17,161 nucleotides of DNA from UBA2108 sp002713215. Its GTDB lineage: Bacteria > Bacteroidota > Bacteroidia > Flavobacteriales_G > Salibacteraceae. The stretch covers positions 1 through 17,161 of the forward strand of contig CALAPY010000114.1 in assembly GCA_937891015.1 (NCBI GenBank), read 5' to 3'. Below, piece after piece: positions 15,460 to 17,161 of this stretch. The notes beneath the pieces were generated by a model. That model made no database searches, was not told where the DNA came from, and saw nothing but the letters and a program-made list of their open reading frames with translations. Position 1 is the first letter of the stretch. Each line of letters begins with the position of its first letter. Position numbers and translations under genes: made by a program.

Positions 15460-16653
15460 TTATTGAGGCAAGGGAATTCGAAACCACAACGGCATATGAT
15501 CGCTTACCTTGTGTTCGAAGCGGGCGAAAAAGTTTTTCTTTTGGGTGGAAGACATGTTTTTAATCGATGTAGCCAAGCCCAGTGCTTCATGAAAGAGATC
15601 AGTAAATTTGAAGACACCGTAATCTGGCCCGACTTTATTACCTCCCATTGCCTTGTTCTTATCATGGGTAGGCCATACAGTATTCGACTCCTTGAAGAAC
15701 AGGCCTATTTGGTCAAAGGACTCGCTTAACCGGGCATTGGTTCTATACACCTCTGTTTCCCCCTGATGTACATCAAGAAACGGGAAGTTTATATTAACCC
15801 TCTTTTTAGGGTTGGTTTCCAGGGAACCAACTTTATTGTAGTTTTTCATTGCCTCTTCAATCCTTTCTCGATCGTTGATTGGGTTGTCATAGTCCAGGTT
15901 GAGGTCACCCAAAAGCATAAAATTGGGATGATAAGCTTTGTTATTGTTTTTAACCCGTTGGATTATCCATTGCATAAGCGCATGGAATTCCTGCCTGCGG
16001 TCACTCATATAATCGCCAAAATACAAGTGTGCATTAACGGCCATAAAATCATAGGACCGTGTACCCGGATAACCTTTAATTTTAAAACTTACGCAATAGG
16101 GCTGCCTAATGAAGGATAAAAACGCAGGCATTTTAATATTCCTTGGCTTGCCTTGTTTGCCTGCTTTGTAGTTGGCATATTTTTTTGCATACGGCTCCAT
16201 AACCTCATGTATGGCTTCATAGTTCTCAGCCATTATCTGCAAAACTTTCGTCCGGTCAAAGGTAATGTCCGAAATCACTTCTCCCCTTTCTACTGTCTTC
16301 CAGCGAAAAATAAACCCCAGTCGCTCTCCAAGACCATTATCACCAGGATAAACACCTGTTTTGTCCGACACCACCATTCCAAATTCAGAACCCAACAAAT
16401 CCATGATACGGTTTATACCGCTCAGGTCATCCATGATCTCCTGGATGGCTATCAAATCATATTGCCGGCAGATTCGTGCCAGAAATTCCCACGTGTTAGA
16501 ATTGCGGCTTAGCGACGATCCTAGTTTACGAATATTAAATGAACCAACTAGGGCACTTCCATAGATACGTTCAGGAAAACCAAACTTACCCGGGTCGGCA
16601 TCCAGTTTATCATTGATTTTTTTCCATTCAACGGAAGTGTATTGTTTTGCCAT
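15460..16653 (-). CDS. Endonuclease/exonuclease/phosphatase (DNase I-like) family protein
   Basis: A 397-residue protein of the EEP superfamily, metal-dependent enzymes that cut phosphodiesters or phosphomonoesters in DNA, RNA, lipids or inositol phosphates. The conserved active-site pattern is complete: Asn40 (SFNIRKLG), Glu72 (IQEIMDD), His209 (NAHLYFGD), Asp250 and Asn252 (LLGDLNLDYD), and Asp385-His386 (SDHMPLW). Two insertions stand out relative to a minimal EEP domain: a Lys/Tyr-rich stretch at about 140-180, and the region about 300-375 before the final SDH. There is no signal peptide or membrane segment, so it is cytoplasmic unless exported by a non-Sec route. It starts at ATG 16653. 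The DUF4157 gene begins 83 bp after its stop in the same direction. The substrate is unknown; DNase is only one possibility. Confidence 0.85.
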   Translation of the reverse strand: MAKQYTSVEWKKINDKLDADPGKFGFPERIYGSALVGSFNIRKLGSSLSRNSNTWEFLARICRQYDLIAIQEIMDDLSGINRIMDLLGSEFGMVVSDKTGVYPGDNGLGERLGFIFRWKTVERGEVISDITFDRTKVLQIMAENYEAIHEVMEPYAKKYANYKAGKQGKPRNIKMPAFLSFIRQPYCVSFKIKGYPGTRSYDFMAVNAHLYFGDYMSDRRQEFHALMQWIIQRVKNNNKAYHPNFMLLGDLNLDYDNPINDRERIEEAMKNYNKVGSLETNPKKRVNINFPFLDVHQGETEVYRTNARLSESFDQIGLFFKESNTVWPTHDKNKAMGGNKVGPDYGVFKFTDLFHEALGLATSIKNMSSTQKKNFFARFEHKVSDHMPLWFRIPLPQ

Positions 16654-16770
16654 TCTAGTGTGTTTTTTGTGATTTTGGTAAAGCTAATTGGGTTCAAATA
16701 CAAAAACAATTGGGGGAAACCCTCATTTTTTAAGTCTGGAGTATGGTTAGAGGGGTTGATGTTAATTCGT
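16654..16770. other. Region upstream of the EEP gene, no clear element
   Basis: This stretch should hold the promoter of the minus-strand EEP gene. I find no exact TAnnTTTG; the nearest minus-strand candidate is a TATTTG around 16695-16700 with the leading TA misplaced. No RNA gene or coding region can be supported here. Confidence 0.3.
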
Positions 16771-17041
16771 TCGCTTGCTCAGAGAAGCTTTGCTTGGTAA
16801 ATGAGGATTACGTCACTGCGTTCGGTGATCCCTGCATGGCTTACTTATTACACTCAAAAACCCATATCGCTAAGCGATCTATGGCCTTTCTATTTGGGCA
16901 CTTGCTCAAGCAAGCTTGGATAAACAGAGGATTACCTCCTTCGTCGGTGATCCTTACAAGGCTTACTTATTACACTCAAAAGCCCATATCGCTGCGCGAT
17001 CTGCGACTTTTTTATTTAAGCGCTTACTCAAGCAAGCTTGG
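16771..17041. repeat. Imperfect tandem repeat, two copies of about 122 bp plus a partial copy
   Basis: Copy A runs from about 16803 to 16926 and copy B from about 16927 to 17041. Within them 16838-16871 and 16960-16993 match at 33 of 34 positions with a 122-bp offset. Both start with GAGGATTA and end with an AAGCAAGCTTGG block. A shorter version of the end block (16771-16797) precedes copy A. Short palindromes recur inside each copy: ATCGCT-A-AGCGAT in A and ATCGC-TGC-GCGAT in B, plus CTTGC-TCAA-GCAAG in A. The copies differ most just next to these palindromes. An open frame through the repeat on the plus strand looks accidental. Confidence 0.8.
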
Positions 17042-17053
17042 CAAGCTTCAAAT

Positions 17054-17085
17054 AAAAAAGCCCCTCACTTTCGTGAGAGGCTTTT
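17054..17085 (-). terminator. Intrinsic terminator of tRNA-Arg
   Basis: The stem 17056-17068 pairs with 17073-17085 at 12 of 13 positions (one C/A mismatch), with a TTTC loop on the plus strand. On the minus strand a T-run follows the GC-rich stem (plus-strand A-run 17054-17059). The stem begins immediately at the encoded CCA end of the tRNA, so termination comes directly after the gene. Confidence 0.88.
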
Positions 17086-17161
17086 GGTGATCGCGATAGG
17101 ATTCGAACCTATGACCGTCTGCTTAGAAGGCAGATGCTCTATCCAGCTGAGCTACGCGACC
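17085..17161 (-). tRNA. tRNA-Arg(UCU), CCA end encoded
   Basis: Read on the minus strand the molecule starts with GGTCGCG at 17161 and closes with CGCGATC, discriminator A at 17088 and an encoded CCA at 17085-17087, 77 nt in all. The acceptor stem pairs fully with one G-U. The D arm is GCTCAGCTGGATAGAGC, and the anticodon stem TCTGC/GCAGA encloses the loop CTTCTAA with anticodon TCT, which reads AGA and AGG arginine codons. The T arm carries the standard GGTTCGAATCC. The gene is complete and ends exactly at the window edge; what lies upstream of it is not visible. Confidence 0.97.

Noticed and set aside
16771..17041. CRISPR array
   Set aside because: Only two long copies and a fragment with a period near 122 bp, no short identical repeats with unique spacers, and no cas genes.
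16743..17090. A 115-codon plus-strand open frame through the repeat region
   Set aside because: It runs across the tandem repeat and into the tRNA terminator, shows no domain or plausible fold, and its second half is just the repeated unit in another frame; most likely accidental.
17085..17161. tRNA-Arg as attachment site of an integrated element inside the window
   Set aside because: I saw no second copy of the tRNA 3' end and no integrase or recombinase gene.

Overview
The window reads as chromosomal DNA of a Bacteroidota member, most likely a Flavobacteriia-type organism. The clues are the AT-rich composition, the family content (a DUF1573 protein, a phospho-sugar mutase directly behind valS, a lipoprotein/TPR gene pair, a DUF4157 protein of the usual Bacteroidota type), and two good matches to the Bacteroidota -7 promoter element TAnnTTTG in the one divergent intergenic region. 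The standard code is used. Several genes start with GTG or TTG.

Left part (1-8649), all on the minus strand. Read in the direction of transcription it begins with a DUF1573 protein that ends at a strong intrinsic terminator. A small lipoprotein with a TonB-C-like tail follows, overlapping a periplasmic TPR protein by 4 bp. Next is a compact ABC-transporter module (permease, ATPase, small four-helix membrane protein). Last comes a tightly packed run: ligA (NAD+-dependent DNA ligase), a SAM methyltransferase, a GNAT acetyltransferase, an unknown lipoprotein and a YdeI/OmdA-family protein, closing at an AT-rich hairpin at the window edge. Spacings of 2-20 bp and ATGA overlaps suggest that run is one transcription unit.

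Middle (8822-13560), on the plus strand. valS (valyl-tRNA synthetase), a phosphoglucomutase/phosphomannomutase-family enzyme and a small single-pass membrane protein lie 19 bp and 4 bp apart. They look like one operon driven from the divergent promoter region at 8650-8821. This is ordinary housekeeping DNA.

Right part (13625-17161), on the minus strand, is the accessory-looking region. A tRNA-Arg(UCU) gene with encoded CCA and its own terminator lies at the right edge. Beyond it is about 430 bp without genes that contains an imperfect tandem repeat with a period near 122 bp. Then come a DNase I-like (EEP superfamily) phosphohydrolase without a signal peptide and, 83 bp on, a 583-residue DUF4157 ('eCIS core') protein. 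The latter has a disordered Gln/Asn-rich head, an intact HEAWH zincin motif, and a C-terminal region whose R...GDS...EVQIH pattern resembles DUF3626 and, more loosely, ADP-ribosyltransferase folds. This pair is the best candidate in the window for an undescribed effector or toxin system. No immunity-like small gene lies next to it.
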